A stretch of DNA of 13,794 nt from JABMRP01 sp964444795. Lineage in GTDB: Bacteria > Planctomycetota > Planctomycetia > Pirellulales > Thermoguttaceae. The notes under the pieces were generated by a model. That model did not search any database. It had not been told where the DNA came from and saw only the letters and a list, made by a program, of their open reading frames with translations. Positions 7,428 to 13,774 of the stretch are shown piece by piece. Location of the stretch: the NCBI GenBank assembly GCA_964444795.1, contig CAYUIQ010000231.1:1-13794 (forward strand), in the 5' to 3' direction. Position 1 is the stretch's first letter; every line of letters begins with the position of its first letter. The position numbers were made by a program, and so were the translations under genes.

Positions 7428-7988
7428 TTAGCAGCAGACAACTTCGGCCGCCCGGTAGACGGTCTTCAAGACGCGGAAACCGAGCCGCAGGTAGAGTCGG
7501 ATGGCACCCGCGTTGTCGGCGGTCACTTCGAGGCGGACGCGCCGCACACCAGCTTGGCGAAAACCGGCCAGCGCGTGAAAGAGCAGCCCGGTGCCCAGCC
7601 CGGCGTTGCGAAACTCGGGACAAATCCCCAGGTTCTGGATCCCACCCAACCCGCGCCGATCGCGAATCCCTTGCACCGTACCGCAACCCTCGCTGGTGGT
7701 CTTCCCGTCGGCTCGGCAAACGGCCAGCCACGTGGCTCCCGGCAGAAACCCGGGCTTGCGGGCGATTTCACCCATCAGACGTCGGCAGCCGTCCAACTCC
7801 CCCAAACAGGGAAAGACGTGGGCGTCGATCTCATTGTGAAAGGCGCGAAATTTCGTCCGCGCGTGTGATTCCAGCAGGCGCTCGCTCCAGGAGAGAAAGC
7901 GAAACCCCGAGCCCACCGCCGGCTTGGAAAGATCCAAACCCGGCAGGTCGATTTCCATCCGGAATCGTTTGAAATAGGTCACGCCCAT
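7428..7988 (-). CDS. GNAT-family N-acetyltransferase
   Basis: A 186-residue cytoplasmic protein with no signal peptide. The acetyl-CoA-binding motif A is visible as IQNLGICPEFRNAGLGTGLL (117-136), whose R127-N-A-G130-L-G132 fits the Q/R-x-x-G-x-G/A signature. The C-terminal motif B follows as EVTADNAGAIRLYLRLGFR (154-172), the usual 'N..A..LY..lGF' segment. GNAT enzymes transfer an acetyl group from acetyl-CoA to amines of small molecules, peptides or proteins; the substrate cannot be told from sequence. The unusual N-terminal part (1-60) could define the acceptor site. The start at 7988 is preferred because a purine-rich GAGAGAG lies just upstream (7991-7997); the alternative ATG at 7958 has nothing comparable. 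The gene lies 35 bases before the TPR gene in the same direction, so the two may be co-transcribed. Confidence 0.88.
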   Translation of the reverse strand: MGVTYFKRFRMEIDLPGLDLSKPAVGSGFRFLSWSERLLESHARTKFRAFHNEIDAHVFPCLGELDGCRRLMGEIARKPGFLPGATWLAVCRADGKTTSEGCGTVQGIRDRRGLGGIQNLGICPEFRNAGLGTGLLFHALAGFRQAGVRRVRLEVTADNAGAIRLYLRLGFRVLKTVYRAAEVVCC

Positions 7989-8082
7989 CGCTCTCTCGCG
8001 CAGGCACTCCGTCCGGGGAAAGCAGTCGGTCCGGGGGGAGGGAAGGGGGGAAATTCACCCCTGACAATCAACTATACTGAAT

Positions 8083-8196
8083 CTACCGGCCAAACCGCCA
8101 CGGGTCAATGTTCCGTTCTTTCGATCTCATTTGGACAATCTTACCACATTTCGGGCACTTGCCATCGCCAGTCTGGCGGCGGGTCGATGCGGCCAC
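8083..8196 (-). CDS. Possible 37-residue CxxC small protein
   Basis: A candidate small gene with a GTG start at 8196. The translation contains GKCPKCGKIVQM (residues 12-23) and ends in the basic tail ERNIDPWRFGR. A single C-P-K-C knuckle followed by G-K is typical of half a zinc ribbon; a lone pair would need a dimer or a partner protein to bind metal. Support for expression is the TAAGGGGG at 8212-8205, a good Shine-Dalgarno eight bases before the GTG, which itself overlaps the stop codon of the pseudo-receiver gene. That suggests translational coupling. Against it, the peptide is very short, uses some rare-looking codons (AGA), and the open frame continues upstream in a shadow frame. It is unrecognised as a family; treat it as a prediction. 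Confidence 0.42.
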   Translation of the reverse strand: MAASTRRQTGDGKCPKCGKIVQMRSKERNIDPWRFGR

Positions 8197-8204
8197 GTCG
8201 CGAT

Positions 8205-8211
8205 CCCCCTT
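8205..8211 (-). promoter_or_regulatory. Shine-Dalgarno upstream of the CxxC small ORF
   Basis: AAGGGGG on the minus strand overlaps the stop codon of the pseudo-receiver gene and lies eight bases before the GTG at 8196. It is the main reason to consider the small downstream frame a gene. Confidence 0.45.
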
Positions 8212-9043
8212 ACCGGGTGGGTTCTCCCGGCGTTTCGCCGAAAACACGATCCAACTGCAAGTAGAGATCTTCCAGCCGTAGCGGTTTGGAAAGCACGGCC
8301 GTGGCGCCGGCGTCGAGCATCCTCTGGCAGGCCGAGGTACGGGGGAAATCGAGCAGCGCGATGATCGGAACGGCCCCCAGATCGCGTTGCAGGCGGCGAA
8401 GTTCCTCGACCTCCTTCTCGCCCGCTTCGTTGCCGTCGAAGATCGCGGCCCGGGCACCGGAGACCAATATCGGCTGATCCGGCCGAAGCCACGTCGTCGA
8501 ATAGCCCCGGGTGCGGCACGCGGCTGAAATCCAATCGCTCATCTCGAACCGATACGTGAAGATCGCCAGGAGCCCTCGCCGCCAGGTGTTCTCTTGTCGA
8601 GTGGTCGCCGAATCCGCATCCAACAGCAGGCGTTCCTCGTCGGTGGCCGTGTCGGGAAGCCCCCAGGTGGTACTGACCCCCTGACGCATCCGGGCCAATT
8701 CCTCGTCGGCTCGTGGCAGCCACTGGTGCCAATAGATCCTCGCCACGCCGGGCCAGGCGTGACCGGTTCGCAATTCGCCCTCGCACCAACTCCCCAGCAG
8801 CCCCAGAAACCGCGCCAGCGGAGCCAAACGACGAAGCCGGTCCACCTCTGTTTGCGAGAACTGACCGGGAAAGGCCTGGGCCAACACGACCAACTCCGGT
8901 GCGAGTCCCTGGCCGAGTTGCGCGGCGGCCGCCTCGACGTCCGGCACGACAATCGGCAACCCGCCGCGACGAAGCGACGACAGCGCGGCGCGAAACTCGC
9001 GCCGGTTTGCGTCGCCGATCAGTAACACGGAGGGTCTGGCCAC
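8210..9043 (-). CDS. Tandem pseudo-receiver (response-regulator-like) protein
   Basis: A 277-residue cytoplasmic protein that looks like two CheY-like receiver folds with no output domain. The N-terminal unit starts SVLLIGDANRREFRAAL (5-21), but the phospho-acceptor position after PELVVLA (49-55) lacks Asp. The C-terminal unit (about 155-267) keeps an Asp at the end of a strand (AAIFD, D203) and the conserved Lys-Pro (LSKPLRLEDL, K253), while the acidic pair after its first strand is replaced by TYRFE and the usual Thr/Ser after ALL (229-231) is Asp. It is therefore probably a weakly or non-phosphorylated receiver used for protein contacts. The frame could open at a TTG at 9073 overlapping the previous stop, but AAGGAAGGG five bases before the GTG at 9043 decides for the shorter form. 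It follows the HTH-EIIA gene closely and should share its transcript. Confidence 0.72.
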   Translation of the reverse strand: MARPSVLLIGDANRREFRAALSSLRRGGLPIVVPDVEAAAAQLGQGLAPELVVLAQAFPGQFSQTEVDRLRRLAPLARFLGLLGSWCEGELRTGHAWPGVARIYWHQWLPRADEELARMRQGVSTTWGLPDTATDEERLLLDADSATTRQENTWRRGLLAIFTYRFEMSDWISAACRTRGYSTTWLRPDQPILVSGARAAIFDGNEAGEKEVEELRRLQRDLGAVPIIALLDFPRTSACQRMLDAGATAVLSKPLRLEDLYLQLDRVFGETPGEPTR

Positions 9044-9047
9044 CTCA

Positions 9048-9056
9048 CCCTTCCTT
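9048..9056 (-). promoter_or_regulatory. Strong ribosome binding site deciding the GTG start
   Basis: AAGGAAGGG on the minus strand, four to five bases before GTG 9043, is among the best Shine-Dalgarno matches in the window. It argues against the upstream TTG at 9073 for the pseudo-receiver gene. Confidence 0.6.
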
Positions 9057-9069
9057 GGAAAAGGACAAA

Positions 9070-9783
9070 TCAACCGAAAAGTTCCTCTTCGGCGGTCGCG
9101 ATGAGCCCGTGGGCCTCCGTTGCCGACTGGGTGCCACGGAGCCGGTCGAGAAAGTCGTCGGCGCCGATCATCCGGCTCAGTCGGGCAAGCGTTCGCAGAT
9201 GTTCTCGCTCGTCTTCCGAGCAGAGCAAGAAAAAGATGTCGGTCAACACGCCGCGGCTTCCACCGAAGGGAATCCCGGTCGGCGTGATGCCCAAGACCAC
9301 AAACCCTTGCTCCAGAATGCTGGCCATGGGGCGGCGGGCGTGGAGCAAGGCCACCCCGTTTTCCAGGGCCGTCGGGTACATCGCTTCACGCGACCGCACC
9401 GCCTCGGCCATTTTCGGCGGATCCCAAAGCCAACCGGTGCCCGCGGCCAGATCGACCATTGAGGTGATCACCGAATTGCGGGTCCGCGCCGCCAGGGGAA
9501 CGGCCACGCCCTCGACGGGAAGTCTTTTGGCGATGCAAACCTCCTCGGGCTCGTCACATCCGGCCGAGCGTCGCAGCACGCCTTCCACCTCGACTAACTC
9601 ATCCTCATCTGAAATGCCGATGCGATGTTCGAGCCAGTGGTGGATCTCCGCCCGGGAAAATCGCCATTGTCCGGCCACCTTCCGGCCCGGCAGCTTGCCG
9701 CGATCGGCCAGTTTGGCCACCTTTTGCGGCGTCAGATGCAAATACGTTGCCAGACCGGCAAGGTCGAAATCGTCCTGGGCCAT
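9070..9783 (-). CDS. Helix-turn-helix / PTS EIIA fusion regulator
   Basis: A 237-residue protein. Residues 1-55 form an excisionase/MerR-like helix-turn-helix (LATYLHLTPQKVAKLADRGK ... GQWRFSRAEIHHWL), the HTH_17 style of DNA binding. Residues about 85-235 match the fold of PTS EIIA type-2 (fructose/mannitol/nitrogen) domains, with the active-site segment PTALENGVALLHARRP. H148 is the expected phosphorylated histidine. The proline normally just before it is Leu (ALLHA instead of AxPHA), an unusual but not disabling change. In the PTS, EIIA receives phosphate from HPr; fused to DNA binding it would report PTS phosphorylation state to transcription. No EIIB, EIIC, HPr or EI gene is in the window. 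The start ATG at 9783 begins the HTH; an upstream extension to 9918 is low-complexity and crosses the spacer. A 6-bp hairpin (9799-9813) lies just upstream of the start. Confidence 0.86.
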   Translation of the reverse strand: MAQDDFDLAGLATYLHLTPQKVAKLADRGKLPGRKVAGQWRFSRAEIHHWLEHRIGISDEDELVEVEGVLRRSAGCDEPEEVCIAKRLPVEGVAVPLAARTRNSVITSMVDLAAGTGWLWDPPKMAEAVRSREAMYPTALENGVALLHARRPMASILEQGFVVLGITPTGIPFGGSRGVLTDIFFLLCSEDEREHLRTLARLSRMIGADDFLDRLRGTQSATEAHGLIATAEEELFG

Positions 9784-9798
9784 TGTCCGCTCGCTCTG

Positions 9799-9813
9799 CC
9801 GCCGTGCCGGCGG
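9799..9813 (-). promoter_or_regulatory. Small hairpin in the leader of the HTH-EIIA gene
   Basis: CCGCCG and CGGCGG pair perfectly around a 3-base loop, 15-30 bases upstream of the HTH-EIIA start codon. It could limit ribosome access or serve as an operator half-site pair; it may also be chance in GC-rich DNA. Confidence 0.3.
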
Positions 9814-9900
9814 GGGGTAAATGAAACCGTTTGCCAAAGGGTACCATGTTCGCCGATAACGGGCTCCGTGTCTAGTCTGGTGGCCGCAAGGGACACCCGC

Positions 9901-9932
9901 CGAAAACTCCCGGCACATGTGCCGGGGCTAAA
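9901..9932 (-). terminator. Terminator-like dispersed repeat, copy 1
   Basis: On the minus strand this lies 10 bases after the stop codon of the heparinase-like gene. It contains the perfect 18-base palindrome CCCGGCACATGTGCCGGG (9909-9926) followed by AG and TTTT (9906-9903). A GC-rich palindrome then a short T run fits a weak intrinsic terminator. The same 32 bases align without gaps to 12452-12483 at 25 of 32 positions, so it is also a repeat family member. Confidence 0.5.
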
Positions 9933-9942
9933 CGATGACGTA

Positions 9943-12339
9943 CTACGGAACCTCCACCGTTTGCACGATCGACCCATCGGAACCAAACCGCCGCACCGCG
10001 ATCCGGCCGGTCGTTTTCAAGCCGTCGGCCTCCAGCACGGCGGAGTCGTCGGTGGGCAGCAGTGCCAGTACCTTGCCGTCGGACAACTTGGCCCGAAGCA
10101 CGTAGCCTCCGTCGACCGCCTCAAGGTCCGCCTCGCGCGGCACCGGTTCTCCGACGCGGCTGACATGGTAAAGGGCGACAAACTCGCAGGTCTCGACCTT
10201 CGACGGCGTGGCGGCCGTCAGGTGCCACTCGCGCGTCTTGATCTGCGGCCAGGGATTGGGATCGTATTGGTTGGTCTGCGAAATCTGCAAACCTTGCGGC
10301 GCGAGAATATCGATCGCGCAGACAACGTCGCCGGCGCGAGTTTCGATGTTCCGCTGGTCGCCGACGTCAAACTCGTTGACGGCGTGGAGCCAGTACTGGA
10401 GCGTCGAGGGCCGTCGCGCTTTCACTCGATCGAAGACGATCACCAACTCCGGCTTGACGAACACGATCGTTCGGGTACACCGGTCCAGGAGTTGCCGATC
10501 CTTCCCTTCCTCGCGCACACGGTAGGCGCCGCCCGCTTCGCCGACCACGACGTCGATCGAGGGCGTTGTGCGAAAGGCGAGGATTTCTCCCTTGGCCGCG
10601 GCGGAGCGTTTGATCTGGCCCTGGCCGTCGACGGTGATGTTGTTCACCGATCGCGTGCTCCAAACCCAGTCGCGATGATGGGGGCCGCCGTACATGTAGT
10701 AATGTCCTGAGCGAATCAACAGACGCTGGCCGTAGGCCCAGAGGACGAACGAATTGTTGGCCGCGTTTCCGTGGGATCGGGTTCCCATGGGGCTCGATTT
10801 GAAGACGACCTGAACGTCGTCGTCGGCGCCGGCGAGCGTCGTATTGAGATACGCCTGGCCGATGCCGCGGAAGAGCCGCGAGGTGGGCAAGTCGTCGGGC
10901 GATTGGGGCTCGACCTTAGGCAACGCGCCGCGTAGAAATCCCACGTAGCCGCTGGTCCGCGAAGGGCCGCCCATCTGATCGACGTACCACTGCCAGTGTG
11001 GGTTGCCGGCCTGAGCGGCCAATTGGCTCATCAGGGGTACGAGTTGTCGGGCCTGTCGCCGCGTGGCTCCGTCGCCGAACCCTCCGCCCACCTTGCCCGG
11101 CGGCATGAGATACATCGGGTAGTAGCCCACTTTGGCGAAGTACGGCTTCTCGTAAGCGTCGACACCCACGGCAGCGCGCATCACGTCGGCCCACCAGGTG
11201 AACCGGCCGACGTAGCTGGACCAGTAGCTAACGCCCTCGTGCCAGCCGCCGTCGTCGTCGGACCAGACGGGATAGACGTTTTGGAAGACGTTCATCGCAA
11301 ACCAGACCCAGTCGTCGGCTCCCTCGATCTCGCCCGAGAACGCGATCCCCACCTCGCCAAGAAAATGCCACGCCCGATTGCTGTGGCTCGAGTAGGGCCG
11401 CCAGAGATGACGCGGATACAAATGCCGATACATCTCCTCGCCGCGGATCTTCATCACCCGGCGGCATGTTTCCCGCTGCTCCTCGCTCAGCAGGTCGTAA
11501 ACGAACGTGTACGCTCGGGCGAAGTAATAGGCATACGGCATGCCCGCCTCGTCGTTGTAGCGATAGCCCGTGGCGCCCTTGGGGTCCCAAGCGGCACAGT
11601 CCATGAGGATCCGCCGGGCCAGTTGACCGTACTCCTCCTTTCCGCCCAACCGACGGGTAAATGCGAGCGTGGCGGCGCCGTCGAGGGCGGCGATGGTATA
11701 CGTGCGATTTCCCCACCATTGTTTCTTCCACTCCGGGCTTCTCGATACCATGTCGGAGGGGTACTTCTTCGGTTCGGCCGTCGGCGGGGGATTGGCCACC
11801 AGCCGGTCGCAACGGGCAACCAGGGCGTTGAACCGGTCTTGCATCGGTCCTTGGGCAAGCTCTCGCAAGCGGGGAAGATCCTCGGGACGAACGAACAGCC
11901 GGGGGTGGCTCTTGGGGATCCGCGCCAGGAGTTCCTCGCGCGGCGGCAGTGGTGTGGCGACGGCGTCCTCGGCAATGGTGAAGGCGCGCGGCTGGCTCCA
12001 ATTGGTCGGGTTACCCTCTCCGTCCGTGCCACGATAGCGCCACGCGTACTTTCCCGGCGGGAGCGTCTTGGGCGGGCAATGCACGTTCATCTCGACGCCG
12101 GCCGTCCGGTACGCGACTTCCCGGAAGTCCTCACCCGGCCCACACTGGATCTCCCACGAGACGATCCCGGGCTGGGGTCGCCAGCAGAAGCTCGGCGGAG
12201 TGGCTTCCAACACCGCACCGGCCGCCGGACGGTATCCCCACTCCTCATCGCCGGCAGGGGTTTCGTCCAGCATCGGTGACGCCGCGGTAGCAAGCGGCGA
12301 AGTCAACAACCCGACGAGGATGCAGATCGTGTTTCTCAT
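9943..12339 (-). CDS. Secreted heparinase II/III-like polysaccharide lyase (DUF4962-type)
   Basis: A 798-residue exported protein. A signal peptide (about 1-20, ILVGLLTSPLATAA) precedes a fibronectin-like beta module (30-125), an alpha/alpha-toroid region (about 140-470) that opens with the family hallmark HPRLFVRPEDLPRLREL, and a C-terminal beta-sandwich (about 485-798) typical of heparinase II/III and alginate-lyase-like enzymes. Candidate catalytic segments are PYSSHSNRAWHFLGE (315-329), WHEGVSYWSSY (366-376, with Y372), RSHGNAANN (521-529) and the His pair in PHHRDW (553-558). Such enzymes cleave uronic-acid polysaccharides by beta-elimination. The real substrate (sulfated or uronate glycan) cannot be read from sequence. 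AAGGAG at 12353-12348, eight bases before the ATG, supports the start. It lies 139 bases after the molybdoenzyme gene, across two repeat elements. Confidence 0.87.
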   Translation of the reverse strand: MRNTICILVGLLTSPLATAASPMLDETPAGDEEWGYRPAAGAVLEATPPSFCWRPQPGIVSWEIQCGPGEDFREVAYRTAGVEMNVHCPPKTLPPGKYAWRYRGTDGEGNPTNWSQPRAFTIAEDAVATPLPPREELLARIPKSHPRLFVRPEDLPRLRELAQGPMQDRFNALVARCDRLVANPPPTAEPKKYPSDMVSRSPEWKKQWWGNRTYTIAALDGAATLAFTRRLGGKEEYGQLARRILMDCAAWDPKGATGYRYNDEAGMPYAYYFARAYTFVYDLLSEEQRETCRRVMKIRGEEMYRHLYPRHLWRPYSSHSNRAWHFLGEVGIAFSGEIEGADDWVWFAMNVFQNVYPVWSDDDGGWHEGVSYWSSYVGRFTWWADVMRAAVGVDAYEKPYFAKVGYYPMYLMPPGKVGGGFGDGATRRQARQLVPLMSQLAAQAGNPHWQWYVDQMGGPSRTSGYVGFLRGALPKVEPQSPDDLPTSRLFRGIGQAYLNTTLAGADDDVQVVFKSSPMGTRSHGNAANNSFVLWAYGQRLLIRSGHYYMYGGPHHRDWVWSTRSVNNITVDGQGQIKRSAAAKGEILAFRTTPSIDVVVGEAGGAYRVREEGKDRQLLDRCTRTIVFVKPELVIVFDRVKARRPSTLQYWLHAVNEFDVGDQRNIETRAGDVVCAIDILAPQGLQISQTNQYDPNPWPQIKTREWHLTAATPSKVETCEFVALYHVSRVGEPVPREADLEAVDGGYVLRAKLSDGKVLALLPTDDSAVLEADGLKTTGRIAVRRFGSDGSIVQTVEVP

Positions 12340-12347
12340 GGTCGAAA

Positions 12348-12353
12348 CTCCTT
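12348..12353 (-). promoter_or_regulatory. Ribosome binding site of the lyase gene
   Basis: AAGGAG on the minus strand, eight bases before the ATG at 12339, is a near-ideal Shine-Dalgarno and confirms that start. Confidence 0.7.
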
Positions 12354-12366
12354 TTCGAGTGATTGC

Positions 12367-12453
12367 GCGTGCAGCAGCCAGCTCGCTTCGCGAGATGTAG
12401 CGTTGCGGAAATTCCAGGGCCGCATCTCGCGGAACGAGATGGCGACTGCACGC
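12367..12453. repeat. Second BIME-like inverted palindrome pair
   Basis: The ends GCGTGCAG (12367-12374) and CTGCACGC (12446-12453) are exact inverted copies. Inside each is a hairpin around CTCG...CGCGAGATG (left, 12382-12396) and CATCTCGCGGAACGAGATG (right, 12423-12441). These hairpins match the core of the elements at 1757-1868 (consensus CCATCTCG, few bases, GCGAGATG), with GCAG at the outer edge instead of GTAG. This is a second, more diverged, member of the same dispersed family. Confidence 0.6.
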
Positions 12454-12483
12454 AAAACGCTGGGCACAAGTGCCGGGGCTAGA
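12452..12483 (-). terminator. Terminator-like dispersed repeat, copy 2, overlapping a stop codon
   Basis: On the minus strand the element begins with the TAG stop codon (12481-12479) of the molybdoenzyme gene and continues CCCCGGCACTTGTGCCC, then AGCG and TTTT (12457-12454). The core GGCAC-aa-GTGCC can fold, but the arms are shorter and less perfect than in the copy at 9901-9932. Twenty-five of 32 positions match that copy. The coding sequence appears to terminate within the repeat, suggesting insertion or recruitment of the repeat at the 3' end. Confidence 0.5.
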
Positions 12484-13774
12484 CTTTCTCCACGACTAGC
12501 GGCAGGGTTTGGATGGCGTTATGTCCGGATTTCAGAAACGGGCGAGGCATGGGTTGGGCGACGCCGTCGGCGTCGATCGTGCGACAGCGGAGGTGGTAAG
12601 CTCCCGGCGAAACGCCCTCCAGCAAGGTTGCCCAGTGGACAATCGTGCCGCGCAGGGGCCAACTCCGCGGCTTGCCCGTGGCCGGATCGATCTGACGCGG
12701 CACGGGCGGCAGTTGGCCGTCGGGCAGCCCGCCGCCCCAGTCTTCCGGCGGCGCCAGCATCTCGGCGTCCCGCCAATCGGCGCGGGTGAAATGGGGGTCG
12801 TCCGATGCCAAGGCGGCGTCTTGGCGGCACAACCAGTACTGCACCTTGCCCAGGCCCGACATCCCCACTTGGGCCAACCCGGTAATCGGGACCGGCTTGC
12901 CCGACGCGACGCGCTTGGGAACGTGAATGAACCGCGCGCAGGTCTTCATGTGGCTGTCGGTGTCGTTGTTCCACTCGGCGTAGGTGTCGTTGGCCTTGAA
13001 TTGGTTGGTCAGCACGATCCGCCGCAGCCACTTGACCGACAGATTGCCGTATCGGTCGGGCACGATCATTCGCACCGGGCCGCCCGCCTTGGGCGAAAGC
13101 CACTGCCCGTTGAGCTTGTAGCAGAGCATCACCGGGTGTTCGCCCGGCGGGTCTTCCAGAACCCGGCCCACCGGGAGCGAACTTTGAAACCGCTGCTTGG
13201 GGTCGTCGTTGTGATAGCCGTAATAGAAAACGCGGCGGACGTTGGCCGTCGGTTTGGCCATCCAGAGGATTTCTCTCAGCGGCACGCCTTCCCACAGTCC
13301 CATGCCGCACGGCGCCCGGCCGTTGGTGCAGGTCATCACGTGCATCACGCGCAGCGGATGGTCCCCAGCCAAACGCATCAGCGCCGGGAAATCCAGAGCC
13401 GTGCCGAGTTCTACCGAGAGCGGGTTGCCCACCTCGGCGTTGCTCTCCGGGTCGGGCACGACCTCCAGTTGCCACGTCTCGCGCGACAGCCCCACCTCGC
13501 GAAGTCTCTCCGGCGGCAAGGTATGCGGCGGCGGATTGCCCCGGCCGTACACCCGAAACTTGTCCGGCGGCGTCAGGTACTCCAATCGGCCAATCGCCTC
13601 GTCCAGTTCTGTACGATGGTCCTCCGCGGCCGTCGTTAATGTGGACCGGTCACCATGGTCTTCCGCCCAGAGAGATGACGTCCCCAGACCGGCGACTCCC
13701 GCGGCGCCGAGCCGGAGAAAGTATCGCCGTGTGAGATCGACGTGTTCCCGCGCGATGTGCTGCCGACGGTTCAT
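12479..13774 (-). CDS. Tat-exported sulfite-oxidase-family molybdopterin oxidoreductase
   Basis: A 431-residue protein. The N-terminus carries a twin-arginine signal TRRYFLRLGAAGVAGL (15-30; R16, R17), indicating folded export with cofactor. The main domain (about 65-285) fits the oxidoreductase molybdopterin-binding family: the candidate molybdenum-ligating cysteine is C149 in VMTCTNGRAPCGMGLWEGVPL, and the pterin-binding signature GGPVRMIVPDRYGNLSVKWLRRIVL is at about 236-260. A C-terminal immunoglobulin-like dimerisation domain (about 295-428) follows, as in sulfite oxidase and SorA. The family oxidises sulfite or reduces related oxyanions or sulfoxides. The typical C-AGN-R after the cysteine is C-TNGR here, so substrate is uncertain. 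The start is preceded by GGGAAGGG about 10 bases upstream, close to the window edge. The upstream promoter is outside. Confidence 0.88.
   Translation of the reverse strand: MNRRQHIAREHVDLTRRYFLRLGAAGVAGLGTSSLWAEDHGDRSTLTTAAEDHRTELDEAIGRLEYLTPPDKFRVYGRGNPPPHTLPPERLREVGLSRETWQLEVVPDPESNAEVGNPLSVELGTALDFPALMRLAGDHPLRVMHVMTCTNGRAPCGMGLWEGVPLREILWMAKPTANVRRVFYYGYHNDDPKQRFQSSLPVGRVLEDPPGEHPVMLCYKLNGQWLSPKAGGPVRMIVPDRYGNLSVKWLRRIVLTNQFKANDTYAEWNNDTDSHMKTCARFIHVPKRVASGKPVPITGLAQVGMSGLGKVQYWLCRQDAALASDDPHFTRADWRDAEMLAPPEDWGGGLPDGQLPPVPRQIDPATGKPRSWPLRGTIVHWATLLEGVSPGAYHLRCRTIDADGVAQPMPRPFLKSGHNAIQTLPLVVEKV

Larger units (their letters stand above)
12340..12478. other. 139-base spacer holding two repeat elements
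   Basis: The spacer between the molybdoenzyme and lyase genes is almost entirely occupied by a terminator-like repeat next to the upstream stop codon, then a paired palindrome element, then the lyase ribosome binding site. No additional gene fits. The elements suggest that the two flanking genes are not one simple operon. Confidence 0.55.

Noticed and set aside
7393..7731. N-terminal extension of the TPR gene
   Set aside because: It overlaps the acetyltransferase gene in another frame, has Arg-rich composition and places the signal peptide internally.
8041..8070. Hairpin GGGG-TGAATTT-CCCC as terminator between the CxxC frame and the acetyltransferase gene
   Set aside because: Stem of about four base pairs with no clear T run; too weak to call.
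10996..12279. 427-residue plus-strand frame opposite the lyase gene
   Set aside because: The lyase frame has signal peptide, strong ribosome binding site and family motifs; this frame has none.
12509..13639. 376-residue plus-strand frame opposite the molybdoenzyme
   Set aside because: Shadow of the minus-strand gene, which has a Tat signal and molybdopterin motifs.
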